Part shown: positions 1 to 8,449 of the stretch, in pieces | How the letters are laid out: each line of letters opens with the position of its first letter | How positions within the stretch are numbered: the first letter of the stretch is position 1 | DNA from: a virus | IMG/VR virus record: IMGVR_UViG_3300027747_004524 | Location: 1 to 64,000 of that record | DNA: 64,000 nucleotides | Direction: 5' to 3' (one strand) | The notes under the pieces: generated by a model | The model's database searches: none | Told to the model about the DNA's origin: nothing | The model's input: only the letters and a program-made list of their open reading frames with translations | Made by a program: the position numbers and the translations under genes

Positions 1-59
1 GTGGTGGTGGTGGTGGTGGTGGCGGTGGCGGTGGTGGAACCGGTGGCGGTGGCGGTGGC
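1..59. repeat. CCA/CCG triplet repeat encoding polyproline
   Basis: The plus strand reads GTG/GCG triplets almost without interruption. On the minus strand this is an in-frame run of proline codons broken by one Val. It may continue beyond the window. Confidence 0.85.
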
Positions 60-310
60 TGGCACCCATCGTCACACTTGCATCCTGCCTCAAAAGTTTC
101 CTCGACCCAAGGACTTCCTATCAAAATGCATCCTTCAAAACTCCCTGTGAAACAAGGACAAGGAGGGCAACAATGGCAATCACATCCACACCATCCGCCT
201 GTTCCTTCGCAAGTCCACGGAGGCCCACAGGGCTCTCCTAGTTTCTTTAAAACTTTGCCTTCTTCATATGGTGGGGTTGGTATTGGGGTTGAAAATGGTT
301 CTTCTTCCAT
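1..310 (-). CDS. Cys-rich, polyproline protein, partial (3' end outside window)
   Basis: The minus-strand frame from the ATG at 310 stays open to the window edge, so about the first 103 codons are visible. The first 20 residues are Glu/Pro-rich. A middle block holds thirteen cysteines in close pairs (CDCHCC, CPC), then comes an almost pure proline run at the edge. No family is recognised. The cysteine block could bind metal or form disulfides, and the proline run could be a rigid linker in a virion protein. The ATG lies 4 nt past the stop of the preceding minus-strand gene, so the two are probably co-transcribed. A plus-strand open frame over the same bases looks like a shadow. Confidence 0.6.
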   Translation of the reverse strand, partial: MEEEPFSTPIPTPPYEEGKVLKKLGEPCGPPWTCEGTGGWCGCDCHCCPPCPCFTGSFEGCILIGSPWVEETFEAGCKCDDGCQPPPPPPVPPPPPPPPPPPP

Positions 311-313
311 TAA

Positions 314-577
314 TCATTTTTCGTTTCCGAAAAATCCCCGAGGATACTCTATTTTTACTTTCCCTTTTTCTGATGGATTTCCTTCTTCATCTTCTACCCA
401 CCATCTGACCTGCTCTACGGGTATGCCTAAATCATCCATGTGACACTTGTCTTCTTGAAATACAGGCATGTGATACTCTTTTCCCTCTATAAGGATTGCG
501 ACTTTGCACTCGTTCTTCAGGTTGTTAAAAAGCAAGCAGTTACCGCAAACCTTTTTTACGGGTTTCTTGTATTCCAT
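314..577 (-). CDS. Small Cys-containing protein (87 aa)
   Basis: Function not recognised. The pattern C-x2-C near the N-terminus (CGNC), then single Cys residues in ECK and KCH, suggests a small metal-binding site. I start at 577 because TGGAG stands 7 nt upstream of this ATG; a longer frame begins at 613 but has no SD. A TATTAT-like -10 element sits just before the SD. It overlaps or abuts the proline-rich gene downstream on the same strand. Confidence 0.6.
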   Translation of the reverse strand: MEYKKPVKKVCGNCLLFNNLKNECKVAILIEGKEYHMPVFQEDKCHMDDLGIPVEQVRWWVEDEEGNPSEKGKVKIEYPRGFFGNEK

Positions 578-632
578 TTCATGTCTCCAACTGTTATAAT
601 AGTATGAACACAATCACCTTGGGGTCATAAAC

Positions 633-1259
633 ATGATTATCGGAGCAGCTGCACAGCTTAATTCTGGCAAGGACGTTCTTTGCGATTATTTGTTCAATAA
701 ATTGAATAATAATGAACAATGGAAAAGATCAGCTTTTGCTAATGCGGTTAAAAATGTTTATGAGAGGAGTTTTGGGGTTGATCGTGATTTTATTGAGGCC
801 TGGAAAAGAGACCCTAACCCACCTCCTGGAATGTTAATGAATGTTAGAAAAGGTCTCCAATTCATTGGTGATGGCTTTAGGCAAATAAAGTCTGATATTT
901 GGATTGATATAGTTTTTAGAGAGAATGAAAATAAAAACATTATAATTTCAGACTGTAGGTACATAAATGAGGCAAAAGCGATTAAGAACAAGGGTGGCAT
1001 AACAATATTGATGCACAGAGTAGGGTTCTTGAACGATGATCCCAACCCCTCAGAGGCTCAAATAAGGCCTATAGTAGAATTTTGCTTAAATAAGCTTAAT
1101 GATGGGAAGATACCAAATCTGGGATCAATCGCTCATTTAAACCCACCAGACGGTATTGAATATTATGACTTTTTCCTGAATAATGACGGCACACTGCAGG
1201 ACCTTTATCAAAAAATTGATAAACTACTGGTTCCTTTTATTCAGGGTATAACGAAATGA
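633..1259 (+). CDS. Deoxynucleoside monophosphate kinase
   Basis: Phosphorylates dNMPs to dNDPs for phage DNA synthesis in the cytoplasm, as T4 gene 1 kinase does. The P-loop is visible at residues 4-14 (GAAAQLNSGKD). ISDCRY near residue 107 fits the second strand and Asp of these P-loop kinases. At 208 residues it is normal size for phage dNMP kinases. Its stop overlaps the start of a 42-residue gene (ATGA). It fits with ThyX about 1.5 kb downstream. Other P-loop kinases of the phosphomevalonate type look similar, but dNMP kinase is the usual phage function. Confidence 0.8.
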   Translation: MIIGAAAQLNSGKDVLCDYLFNKLNNNEQWKRSAFANAVKNVYERSFGVDRDFIEAWKRDPNPPPGMLMNVRKGLQFIGDGFRQIKSDIWIDIVFRENENKNIIISDCRYINEAKAIKNKGGITILMHRVGFLNDDPNPSEAQIRPIVEFCLNKLNDGKIPNLGSIAHLNPPDGIEYYDFFLNNDGTLQDLYQKIDKLLVPFIQGITK

Positions 1260-1384
1260 ACATATTTGGTTTCTTGAAAAGAAAGAAAACAGAAAAAAAA
1301 ATTGAAAATAGAAACAGGAGAATTAGGACTAGGTTTCCAAAGCCTACAGTGTACAACTATAGGGTCAACTTGGTTAAAGTTTAA
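1256..1384 (+). CDS. Small basic protein (42 aa)
   Basis: Starts in the ATGA overlap with the dNMP kinase stop. It encodes a short, strongly basic peptide (MNIFGFLKRKK start, RNRRIRTR in the middle). It overlaps the 3' end of the convergent nuclease gene by 11 bp. No family recognised; the tight coupling argues for a real gene. Confidence 0.5.
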   Translation: MNIFGFLKRKKTEKKIENRNRRIRTRFPKPTVYNYRVNLVKV

Positions 1385-2021
1385 TACCTTTTTTCAATTT
1401 CTGTAGACCCACCTCTGTTAATACCATGAATTGATATCCTCTGGATTCACAAAAGTATTGGCAAGACGCCCATTTGGCATTGTTTTTAGGTAGCGTAGTT
1501 TGGTTCGATGGCTTAATTTCCCATATCTCTACCCTACCGTCGCTAAAAAACACTTGTAGATCTGGGTTGTATTCATGTACGTTTCCATTGAAAGAATAGT
1601 TCAGCTTAAACGGTTCTACTTCGTAGCTTATAACTTCCTGCATTGCCTCTAAGCATTCATATACTTCACATTCCATCCCTGACCTGTAATGTACTTCTTT
1701 GCCGTTCTTCGCAGAGTACATATAACCTTCTCTGAACTTGGTTTTCTTCTGTGATACTTGTCCTGTTTTTTTATCTTGATCTTTCCATATTGTTGCTCTC
1801 ATTTGGCCTTGTTTTGGTACTTGTTCTGTTCTGTGCTTACTCTTAAAGTGTTGACGCAGGTCTCTAACACAAGCACCGCACCGTTGCAATGGGCATTTTA
1901 CGTATTCTCTTCCTTCGTCATGGCTTTCAACAATATGATTGTTAAAGGTGCCAAAATCTTCAAAAGCAACTCCACATACAAAGCAAGTAAATTGTCTTTT
2001 GTCGTTCTTAGGAAAGAACAT
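1374..2021 (-). CDS. Zinc-finger plus TnsA-like PD-(D/E)XK nuclease
   Basis: The N-terminal 70 residues hold two zinc-finger-like modules: C-x2-C...H-x4-H (CFVCG...HIVESH) and C-x4-C...H-x4-H (CPLQRC...HFKSKH). The C-terminal half carries a nuclease-like set: Glu in SGMECEVYE, Asp in YNPDLQVFF and E-x-K in EIWEIKPS, the order seen in TnsA-type and PD-(D/E)XK enzymes. This suggests a DNA endonuclease that recognises its site through the fingers. It overlaps the next minus-strand gene by 14 bp, so both are probably on one transcript. The exact role (processing, repair or host DNA degradation) is not shown. Confidence 0.65.
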   Translation of the reverse strand: MFFPKNDKRQFTCFVCGVAFEDFGTFNNHIVESHDEGREYVKCPLQRCGACVRDLRQHFKSKHRTEQVPKQGQMRATIWKDQDKKTGQVSQKKTKFREGYMYSAKNGKEVHYRSGMECEVYECLEAMQEVISYEVEPFKLNYSFNGNVHEYNPDLQVFFSDGRVEIWEIKPSNQTTLPKNNAKWASCQYFCESRGYQFMVLTEVGLQKLKKGIKL

Positions 2022-2310
2022 TGTCTATTTCCTCTTTTTCACAGACGTGAATATCCTTTATATCTTTTGCCGTAAATGTTTCATCCCCACCAGTTTTTAT
2101 ATTACGGCCTAGAAACTGTATGTTTTCTTTATCTGTGTTTATGTCTTTTATATCTTTTGTCTTTATTTTTGCGAACATTATTCGATCTTTTTCTTTTACA
2201 GCATAGTATTGGCCTTCTTTTTTGAAAAACATTGTAAAGCCCTCTTGTTCAAGGTCTTTTGATAACTGTTCTTTTAAGAAGTCATTCCACTTTTTCATTT
2301 TAGCTCGCAT
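2008..2310 (-). CDS. Tagged small protein (N-terminal W-x-x-F-L motif)
   Basis: Function unknown, 100 residues, Lys/Asp-rich with two similar KDIKDI segments. The N-terminus MRAKMKKWNDFLKEQL belongs to the tag family described in the findings and has an LKE site suited to a T4-type prohead protease. A second ATG at 2298 would begin directly with MKKWNDFLKE and may be the true start. A perfect TATAAATA octamer lies at 2330-2323 on the same strand. Confidence 0.6.
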   Translation of the reverse strand: MRAKMKKWNDFLKEQLSKDLEQEGFTMFFKKEGQYYAVKEKDRIMFAKIKTKDIKDINTDKENIQFLGRNIKTGGDETFTAKDIKDIHVCEKEEIDNVLS

Positions 2311-2322
2311 TTTTATGTGTTT

Positions 2323-2330
2323 TATTTATA
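2323..2330 (-). promoter_or_regulatory. TATAAATA late-type promoter
   Basis: An exact TATAAATA on the minus strand, 12 nt before the ATG at 2310. It matches the T4 late promoter recognised by the gp55 sigma factor. The downstream gene is one of the tagged proteins, which would be expected to be late. Identity is inferred from sequence alone. Confidence 0.5.
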
Positions 2331-2339
2331 TATAGTATT

Positions 2340-2765
2340 ATGTTCAAGTTATGTAGTTTTAGAGCTTTTTTAGAAGAAGAGCAACCCGAGCCAAAGACTC
2401 CTAGTAGCAAGCAAGACTATTTTGCTGCTTTAGGCGATGAGGAGGGCATAGAGTGGAGCGATCTTGTAAAAACTATGGAAGGTGAGCCATGGATTTCTTC
2501 CCACTTTAGTTTGGGGGCCCCAGACAAAGAAATTATGTATAAATTGTCACCTTGGGAGATTGTCAAGGGTTCTTTAACTCCCAATGGAGCAGATATCAGG
2601 CTAAAGCAGCAAAGAGGTTCTAGAAGCTATCTTCAAAACAATAGACTTAATAAATCGTCTTATGAAGATAAAAAAAGGTATCATTTAAATAGAGAAGAAT
2701 TAACTAAGTTTTTAACCACAGGTTGGTCTCCAGCTGTTCAGGCTGCAAGTGGTCCACCTGCTTGA
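2340..2765 (+). CDS. Tagged protein of unknown function (141 aa)
   Basis: N-terminus MFKLCSFRAFLEEEQPE fits the shared tag (F-x-x-F-L, LEE). The rest is unrecognised, polar, with a Lys/Arg/Tyr-rich stretch near residue 110. It is divergent from the tagged gene at 2310. The 30 bp between them hold TTTATTTATATATAG, which could serve promoters in both directions. Confidence 0.6.
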   Translation: MFKLCSFRAFLEEEQPEPKTPSSKQDYFAALGDEEGIEWSDLVKTMEGEPWISSHFSLGAPDKEIMYKLSPWEIVKGSLTPNGADIRLKQQRGSRSYLQNNRLNKSSYEDKKRYHLNREELTKFLTTGWSPAVQAASGPPA

Positions 2766-2815
2766 ACAAGTATTCATTTTACGTTATATTGGATTTCCCC
2801 GTCACGAGGTGAAGT

Positions 2816-3703
2816 ATGCCATATGATGTAATGAACAATTTAAGTCAAAGAACGATTAATTGTTTGGATCATGGTCACGTCACGCTTGTTGACGTTATGC
2901 CTCGTTTAGTTCCTGACGACCAAAAGACAGCCGACTATTGCATAGTTCAGTCGGCACGAGTCTCCTATGGCGATGGTACTAAGACCCTAAATGAAGATAG
3001 AGGGTTAATTAGGTACTTAATGCGTCATTTGCACACAACTCCATTTGAGATGTGCGAGTTCAAGTTTCATTGCAAGATGCCGATATTTATAGCTCGTCAA
3101 TGGATTAGACATCGAACAGCCAACGTTAACGAGTACAGCGGCAGGTATTCTATTTTAAAGGATGAATTCTTTATACCAGACACTGCTCGCCAACAGTCCT
3201 CTGTTAACAAACAAGGAGGAGATGCTAAGCTTGACAATACAACAAGCCAGCAGTTCTCTGATTATTTGTCTTCCGCTTGTGACTCTGCTTACTCTAAATA
3301 TGAAGAATTCTTAGAGAAGGGAGTTAGTCGAGAGCTTGCTAGAATATCCTTGCCTATCAACCTTTATACCGAATGGTATTGGAAGATTGACTTGCATAAC
3401 TTGTTTCATTTTTTGGCGTTGCGTTGCGACTCACATGCTCAATATGAAATAAGAGTATTTGCGGACGCTATGCTGGATTTGATTAGACCTATTGTGCCTT
3501 TATCTGTTGAGGCGTGGGAAGACTATCACCCCAATAGAGGAGGTGTAAAATTAACTAAGCTAGAGGTAGAAGCTATCAGAAAGACTCTATCCGATATTAA
3601 GGGACTAGACCTAGCACAGATTAATAGTGAAAATAAAAGAGAACAACAAGAATGGCTTACAAAAGCATCTAAGTTGGGTTTATACGAAAAGCTAGAAGTT
3701 TAA
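2816..3703 (+). CDS. thyX: FAD-dependent thymidylate synthase ThyX
   Basis: Makes dTMP from dUMP using FAD, NADPH and methylene-tetrahydrofolate, supplying thymidine for phage DNA. The ThyX signature RHR-x7-S is present at residues 98-108 (RHRTANVNEYS). The 295-residue length fits phage ThyX proteins, and the C-terminal part looks intact. The start has a GAGGTG SD 5 nt upstream. One base separates its stop from hldE, so the two are probably co-transcribed. Confidence 0.93.
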   Translation: MPYDVMNNLSQRTINCLDHGHVTLVDVMPRLVPDDQKTADYCIVQSARVSYGDGTKTLNEDRGLIRYLMRHLHTTPFEMCEFKFHCKMPIFIARQWIRHRTANVNEYSGRYSILKDEFFIPDTARQQSSVNKQGGDAKLDNTTSQQFSDYLSSACDSAYSKYEEFLEKGVSRELARISLPINLYTEWYWKIDLHNLFHFLALRCDSHAQYEIRVFADAMLDLIRPIVPLSVEAWEDYHPNRGGVKLTKLEVEAIRKTLSDIKGLDLAQINSENKREQQEWLTKASKLGLYEKLEV

Positions 3704-3704
3704 G

Positions 3705-5066
3705 ATGAGACATTCATTTAATGTTGGCGTCTTTGGTGACGCTATGATTGACGAATATTACTCAGTAAAGGTAAAGGGTGTATCTCCTGAATTCCCTATT
3801 CCTTCTATGCACTCTCATGATGCTGTTCCAATATCTTATCCAGGTGGAGCAGCAAACGTAATTAGGCAGTTTTGTTATTTTCCATGCATTAATCCTTGGC
3901 TGGTTTCTTTTATAGATGAAAATGCAAGGCGATGCTTTTCTGACCATTCAATTAATCTGGATCTATGTAGGCTAATTGATTCTGGGGTTCCTATAAAACG
4001 TAGATTTTATAGCGAAGGCTTTCCAACGTATAGGTGGGATGTTGAAAAGGAGAACTACGGTCTAGGGTCCGATGTACAGAATCATAGTATGGAGCTGTAC
4101 AAAAAATTTTTTTCTAATCTCTCTAATTTTGATGCTGTTATATTTTCTGATTATGATAAAGGTGTTTTTTCTTCAAACTTAAGTTATCCTCCTAAGAGTA
4201 TAATGACCGTTGTTGATTCTAAATCTAAAGATATAGACAAGTGGTACGGCTGCACAGTTTTTAAGCCTAATCTTAAAGAAGCTTCTGAGGTCTCAGGCAA
4301 AAGCAGTCCTATAGACGCTGGCATTTGGATAAAGAGTAGAATTAAATGCGACCATGTCGTAATCACGAACGCAGACAAGGACGTTACTGTGGTTTCCAAG
4401 GATGGTGTTGAAGTAATTGAGCCCTGCCGCACAATAGATGCTGTCTCTGTAATAGGAGCTGGGGACTGTTTTACTGCTATCTTAACTTTATCTCTTCTTG
4501 AAGGCATGAATATAAAAGATGCCGCAACTAGAGCTTGGAAAGCTGGCTCCTTGTATGTTCAAAATAAATATAATTCCCCAATAACGCCTTTGGATCTCTT
4601 AGGTGGTAAATATGTTGCTGATCCATCGCTTCTAAGAAATAGAAACTTTAAATTAGTATTTACAAATGGTTGTTTTGATTTAATTCATAAAGGCCATGTA
4701 CAAAACTTAAAATTCGCAAAATCTAAGGGCGATAAATTAGTTGTTGCTTTGAATGATGACGCGAGCATTGCTAGATTAAAACCCAACAGACCAATCCAGT
4801 GTTTGAATGATAGAATTGAGATCCTTTCTGCCTTAGAGGATGTGGACTTTTTGGTTTCTTTTTCTGAGGATAATCCTTTTAATTTAATACATGCTATTGA
4901 GCCTGATGTTTTAGTAAAAGGAAATGAATATCTCTTTAACGAGATCGTTGGGTATGGTATAGTAAAAGAAGCTTTCGTCTTTCCTATGGTTGATGGTTGT
5001 TCTACCACTAACTTGATAAGGAAGATGATAGAGTCGGAGCAAGCAGAACATTTTTCTTCAAAATGA
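3705..5066 (+). CDS. hldE: HldE: heptose-7-phosphate kinase / heptose-1-phosphate adenylyltransferase
   Basis: A bifunctional enzyme of ADP-heptose synthesis, normally used to build the LPS inner core. The N-terminal ribokinase-type domain (about residues 1-310) has the anion-hole motif GAGDCF near residue 250. The C-terminal nucleotidyltransferase domain begins at TNGCFDLIHKGH (near 319) with the H-x-G-H site, and ends with a STTNLI motif. The 453-residue length matches cellular HldE. It follows thyX with no gap. The window also has GT9-like proteins (38.8-41.1 kb) that could use the product; this link is inference. Confidence 0.9.
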   Translation: MRHSFNVGVFGDAMIDEYYSVKVKGVSPEFPIPSMHSHDAVPISYPGGAANVIRQFCYFPCINPWLVSFIDENARRCFSDHSINLDLCRLIDSGVPIKRRFYSEGFPTYRWDVEKENYGLGSDVQNHSMELYKKFFSNLSNFDAVIFSDYDKGVFSSNLSYPPKSIMTVVDSKSKDIDKWYGCTVFKPNLKEASEVSGKSSPIDAGIWIKSRIKCDHVVITNADKDVTVVSKDGVEVIEPCRTIDAVSVIGAGDCFTAILTLSLLEGMNIKDAATRAWKAGSLYVQNKYNSPITPLDLLGGKYVADPSLLRNRNFKLVFTNGCFDLIHKGHVQNLKFAKSKGDKLVVALNDDASIARLKPNRPIQCLNDRIEILSALEDVDFLVSFSEDNPFNLIHAIEPDVLVKGNEYLFNEIVGYGIVKEAFVFPMVDGCSTTNLIRKMIESEQAEHFSSK

Positions 5067-5078
5067 AAGGAAGCGAAT

Positions 5079-5366
5079 ATGATTAAGGTTGTTAAATTAG
5101 TTACCGGCGAGGATGTCGTGGCAGACATAGAGATTATTGATCAAAGTTCGGGCAAGGTGGTTGTTATGAAAAAGCCACAGAGATTTATGGTCACATCAGA
5201 GGGAGTCGGTTCAATTCCTTTGGTTCCTTTTTCTAATGATGAGACATACACGATTAGCTTTAATCATGTTTTGCTGATAGCAGATCCTGACCCGGATATC
5301 AAAAATGGCTATAACAGCCAGTTTGGTAGTGGAATTGTATTGCCTAATAAGGGCGTTCAAATATAA
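5079..5366 (+). CDS. Small beta-rich phage protein (95 aa)
   Basis: Not firmly recognised. It begins MIKVVKLVTGEDVVADIE, a pattern I associate with small Sm-like phage proteins; this is a weak recollection. SD AAAGGAAG precedes the start. It ends just before a strong hairpin, so it is probably the last gene of the thyX-hldE unit. Confidence 0.55.
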   Translation: MIKVVKLVTGEDVVADIEIIDQSSGKVVVMKKPQRFMVTSEGVGSIPLVPFSNDETYTISFNHVLLIADPDPDIKNGYNSQFGSGIVLPNKGVQI

Positions 5367-5382
5367 TTTTCGCCTTTTCTTT

Positions 5383-5424
5383 AGCTTTTATGGCTGTTGA
5401 TCAAATTCAACAGCCATAAAAGCT
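5383..5424 (+). terminator. Perfect 18-bp inverted repeat, probable terminator
   Basis: The arms 5383-5400 and 5407-5424 are perfectly complementary around a 6-nt loop. The right arm is followed by TATATATATTTT, a weak U-rich tail. It separates the thyX-hldE unit from the glycosyltransferase genes. Being symmetrical it could act in both directions. An RNA processing or mRNA-stabilising role is also possible. Confidence 0.65.
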
Positions 5425-5435
5425 ATATATATTTT

Positions 5436-7028
5436 ATGAAAAAGACTTTGATAGGTTTATGCAATAACGTATTCTACCACGAAGAAAAAATAAGGCTTTG
5501 GTCCAAAAGCTTTAGAAATCATTCTGATGGGAACATTGTTCTCCTCGTCGCAAATATGTCCGAGGAGGACAAGCTAGCGTGTGATAGGCTGGGAATTGAT
5601 TTTGAAACTTGTACAATAGAAGACACTTATCATATAAATCATAAAAGACTGGAGCACATTAAATGTTGGCTCCAGAAATCTGATACTGACTTAGTTCTTT
5701 CTACTGACGTCTTTGATGTCTTCTTTCAAGGCGATCCCTTTGAGAAGCTTGATATAGATAATTACGATATTTGGGTTTCAGGAGAGGGCGTTAACGTTAA
5801 TCAGTGTCCATGGAACCATCAAAATGTTTCGGTCCTTTTTCCAAATAGTGTTGATAGCTGTCGGCCTAAAGAAATAATAAACTCTGGCATAATTGCGGGC
5901 AAAAGGCTTCCCATGATAAGCCTTTATGAAAAAATGATTGATTTGTGTGAAAACGTTAGCACAGACGCACACAATATAAAAGACCAAGCGGCTCTTATCG
6001 TTCTTGTGGGAGAGGACGAGATACCCAGGTTAAAGAAGTTTAATTTAGACGATGCTTGGGCTATGCATTGCCATGTTTCTGGTCCCTCCCATTTTTTTGA
6101 AGCTTGGGGATACAAGAACAATATAAAGTATGGTTTGCCTAAGATTGAAAATAATCTTGTTTTAACAGCCGATGGCAAACGATATGACCTGGTTCACCAA
6201 TTCAACAGAATCCCAATATGGGATAAAATAATAAAGAAGTCCATCTCTGTTAACAGCACCTATGTTGTTAGCTCATACTATAGGACGTTAGAAGGCGATG
6301 GTAACAATCAAATTAAAAAGTTTTCTAAAAATTTTGGCGAATCTTTTTACGTTTTGTTTGACAATCAAACAAACAAGGACCCAACAGAGGTATCAGAGAA
6401 GTATGAGTCTAATGTTTGTTCATATAACGATGAAGATTTTGCTAAGCATTCTTTCGACAAGCCTATAGATAGAAGTCACAGGTGGGGCAGCCATCAAAAC
6501 CCGAAGTATTTTTATGCTCACTATAGAATGCTAATGTTCTATTTGAACCATCCTAACTTTGATTATTATTGGTTCTTAGATGATGATATTTCTTTTGATG
6601 GAGATATCAAGGGCTTCTTAGATTCCTATAATTATTTGGATGACGATTTTATGGCCATACAAGCTTTTAAGAAAGAGGAATATTCTGAGTTTCCTAGGGT
6701 AAGTGTTCTTAATTCTAGGATGCTTGGTTCCCGTGGTGCTTGGTTGGGTTGGTGTCCTGGTCCTGGAGATAAATTCAAATCAGTTCACAGGCACTTTGGG
6801 TGCTTTTTCCCTATAACTAGGTTCTCCAAAAGAGCTTTGAATTATTTGTTTAGGATTCATGAAGAAGGCTATTACGGATACCACGAAGGATTTGTTCCTA
6901 CATCCTTGGCATCAGCTGGCTTTAAAGTTTCTAGTATGATGGATGAGTTCAACAATTTCTTTATCGAAAGTGATGTTAATTGTACACTTTATCATAAAGG
7001 AGCTAAGTTCACATGGGAATGGCTATAA
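5436..7028 (+). CDS. Two-domain glycosyltransferase
   Basis: 530 residues with two GT-A-like halves. The N-terminal half carries LSTDVFDVFFQG, the D-x-x-D pattern of procollagen galactosyltransferase/PLOD-type domains. The C-terminal half has WFLDDDISFDGD, a second metal-binding acidic site. It would transfer sugars from nucleotide donors in the cytoplasm. I start at MKKTLIG (5436) because an upstream frame start at 5397 lies inside the hairpin. The gene overlaps the next one by 16 bp. No SD is evident, and CTATATATATTTT stands directly upstream. Confidence 0.75.
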   Translation: MKKTLIGLCNNVFYHEEKIRLWSKSFRNHSDGNIVLLVANMSEEDKLACDRLGIDFETCTIEDTYHINHKRLEHIKCWLQKSDTDLVLSTDVFDVFFQGDPFEKLDIDNYDIWVSGEGVNVNQCPWNHQNVSVLFPNSVDSCRPKEIINSGIIAGKRLPMISLYEKMIDLCENVSTDAHNIKDQAALIVLVGEDEIPRLKKFNLDDAWAMHCHVSGPSHFFEAWGYKNNIKYGLPKIENNLVLTADGKRYDLVHQFNRIPIWDKIIKKSISVNSTYVVSSYYRTLEGDGNNQIKKFSKNFGESFYVLFDNQTNKDPTEVSEKYESNVCSYNDEDFAKHSFDKPIDRSHRWGSHQNPKYFYAHYRMLMFYLNHPNFDYYWFLDDDISFDGDIKGFLDSYNYLDDDFMAIQAFKKEEYSEFPRVSVLNSRMLGSRGAWLGWCPGPGDKFKSVHRHFGCFFPITRFSKRALNYLFRIHEEGYYGYHEGFVPTSLASAGFKVSSMMDEFNNFFIESDVNCTLYHKGAKFTWEWL

Positions 7029-8404
7029 ATAGTCCTGTATTGGTGATGTCCCTCTACGATATAGGGAGGGATGGATGGAGTTCTTTTAGTTTGTCTTATG
7101 ACACTTATCTCCATTGGATGAGAAACACACTTTCTTTGAATTGCAAGATCGTCATCTACACAGAAGAAAAGTTCATAGAAGAAATTGAGGGATATAGAAA
7201 AGAGTTTGATCCTTCTTTTGAAAATACAGTTTTAATTAAAGAGCCCCTCGAACAGCTTTATTATTACAAGCACTATTATGATAAATTTTCTGACTTGATG
7301 AACTCAGAAGGCTTTAGAAACAAGACCCACTCTGACGTTCCTGAGATGATTCGTCCTCTCTACAACATTATTATGTTTAACAAAGTAGAGTTTTTGAAAG
7401 ATGTTAAGGATAAAAGATATTTTGACAATGACTTGCTAATGTGGGTGGACGCTGGTGGTTTAAGAGATAATATAGGTAAATACAAGGGTGAGATTTGGCC
7501 ATCCTTGGACAAGGTTAATCAGTTAGACAACTCAAAAGTAACTTTTTTTAGCCACTCAAAAAATATAATTGTCAACAACAAAGAGTCGCACGCTCTGTCC
7601 CAAGTCAGGTTCATTCAAGGAACTGCTTTTATGGCTCCCTCGAACCTAATAGACAACCTCGCCCAGGAGTTCAAAACAACAGTAGATGAATGCTTAGAAA
7701 ATGGATACATTGGAAGCGACGAAAAGATATTTGATATAACCTATTGTAAAGATCCTTCTAAGTACAATTTAATTAAATGTGACTGGAGAACATACTTTAA
7801 CATTCTAAAGCAAAATTCTCCTGATTTGTATGACAAGAAAGGCAATCAATCTAATAACGTTTTTATAGACTGCGGTTCTTATGAATGTTCTTCTTTACGA
7901 AAGAAAGTAGATGAGCTGGACATAGACTCCAGTTGGGACGTTCATGTATTTGAGCCAAATCCTATAGTGGATACGGAGAAATTTTCTAGTGCTTTTTCCT
8001 CCTGTAGGGTTAAGGTGCACAAAAAAGCTGTTTGGATTAGAGACGGTCGAACCATATTCAATCAATACGGCACAGACGGCAAAAATCAAGGTTCCTTGTT
8101 GGAGGAGACCGACGCTGGACGTTGGTATGGGAATTACTTTGGTAGTGTTATTGTGGAATCAATTGATATTTTGTCATTTATAAAGTCCTTTGATCCAAAT
8201 AAGGAAATCTATTTGTTCATGGATATAGAACATTCTGAATATAAGGTTCTGGAGCGTATGGTTAAGTTGGGTTGGCCTAATAACATAAAAAAACTCTGGG
8301 TAGAGTGGCATGACTCAAGGAATTCTGAGAATAGTAGAATTATAGAATTTGTAGAAAATGCCCTAAAAGAAACAAAGACAGAGTTTCACAGTACAAAAAT
8401 ATAA
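7013..8404 (+). CDS. HtrL/WlaTC-like glycosyltransferase fused to FkbM methyltransferase
   Basis: The N-terminal ~270 residues resemble the HtrL_YibB/WlaTC family: VPEMIRPLYN and LMWVDAGG are its typical blocks. The C-terminal ~190 residues are an FkbM-type SAM methyltransferase: VFIDCGSYE (motif I), HVFEPNP (motif II) and LFMDIEHSEYKVLE, the family's D-x-E-G-x-E-like segment. The fusion suggests that one polypeptide adds and then methylates a sugar. SD AAAGGAG lies 10 nt before the start. It sits between two other sugar-transfer genes. Confidence 0.78.
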   Translation: MGMAINSPVLVMSLYDIGRDGWSSFSLSYDTYLHWMRNTLSLNCKIVIYTEEKFIEEIEGYRKEFDPSFENTVLIKEPLEQLYYYKHYYDKFSDLMNSEGFRNKTHSDVPEMIRPLYNIIMFNKVEFLKDVKDKRYFDNDLLMWVDAGGLRDNIGKYKGEIWPSLDKVNQLDNSKVTFFSHSKNIIVNNKESHALSQVRFIQGTAFMAPSNLIDNLAQEFKTTVDECLENGYIGSDEKIFDITYCKDPSKYNLIKCDWRTYFNILKQNSPDLYDKKGNQSNNVFIDCGSYECSSLRKKVDELDIDSSWDVHVFEPNPIVDTEKFSSAFSSCRVKVHKKAVWIRDGRTIFNQYGTDGKNQGSLLEETDAGRWYGNYFGSVIVESIDILSFIKSFDPNKEIYLFMDIEHSEYKVLERMVKLGWPNNIKKLWVEWHDSRNSENSRIIEFVENALKETKTEFHSTKI

Positions 8405-8449
8405 TGTTGTTACTTAATTAGCTTGTACCCACACACAGGCTATTTTAAT

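Noticed and set aside
78-443. Plus-strand 121-residue frame at the left edge.
   Set aside because: It is antisense to two coupled minus-strand genes, one with SD, and has His/Pro/Ser composition expected of a shadow.
5397-5435. Upstream extension of the first glycosyltransferase by 13 codons.
   Set aside because: It would begin inside the 18-bp hairpin; the family-like sequence starts at MKKTLIG.
7024-7031. An exact TATAAATA on the plus strand.
   Set aside because: It lies in coding sequence at the junction of two glycosyltransferase genes, and the downstream gene already has a good SD and start before it.
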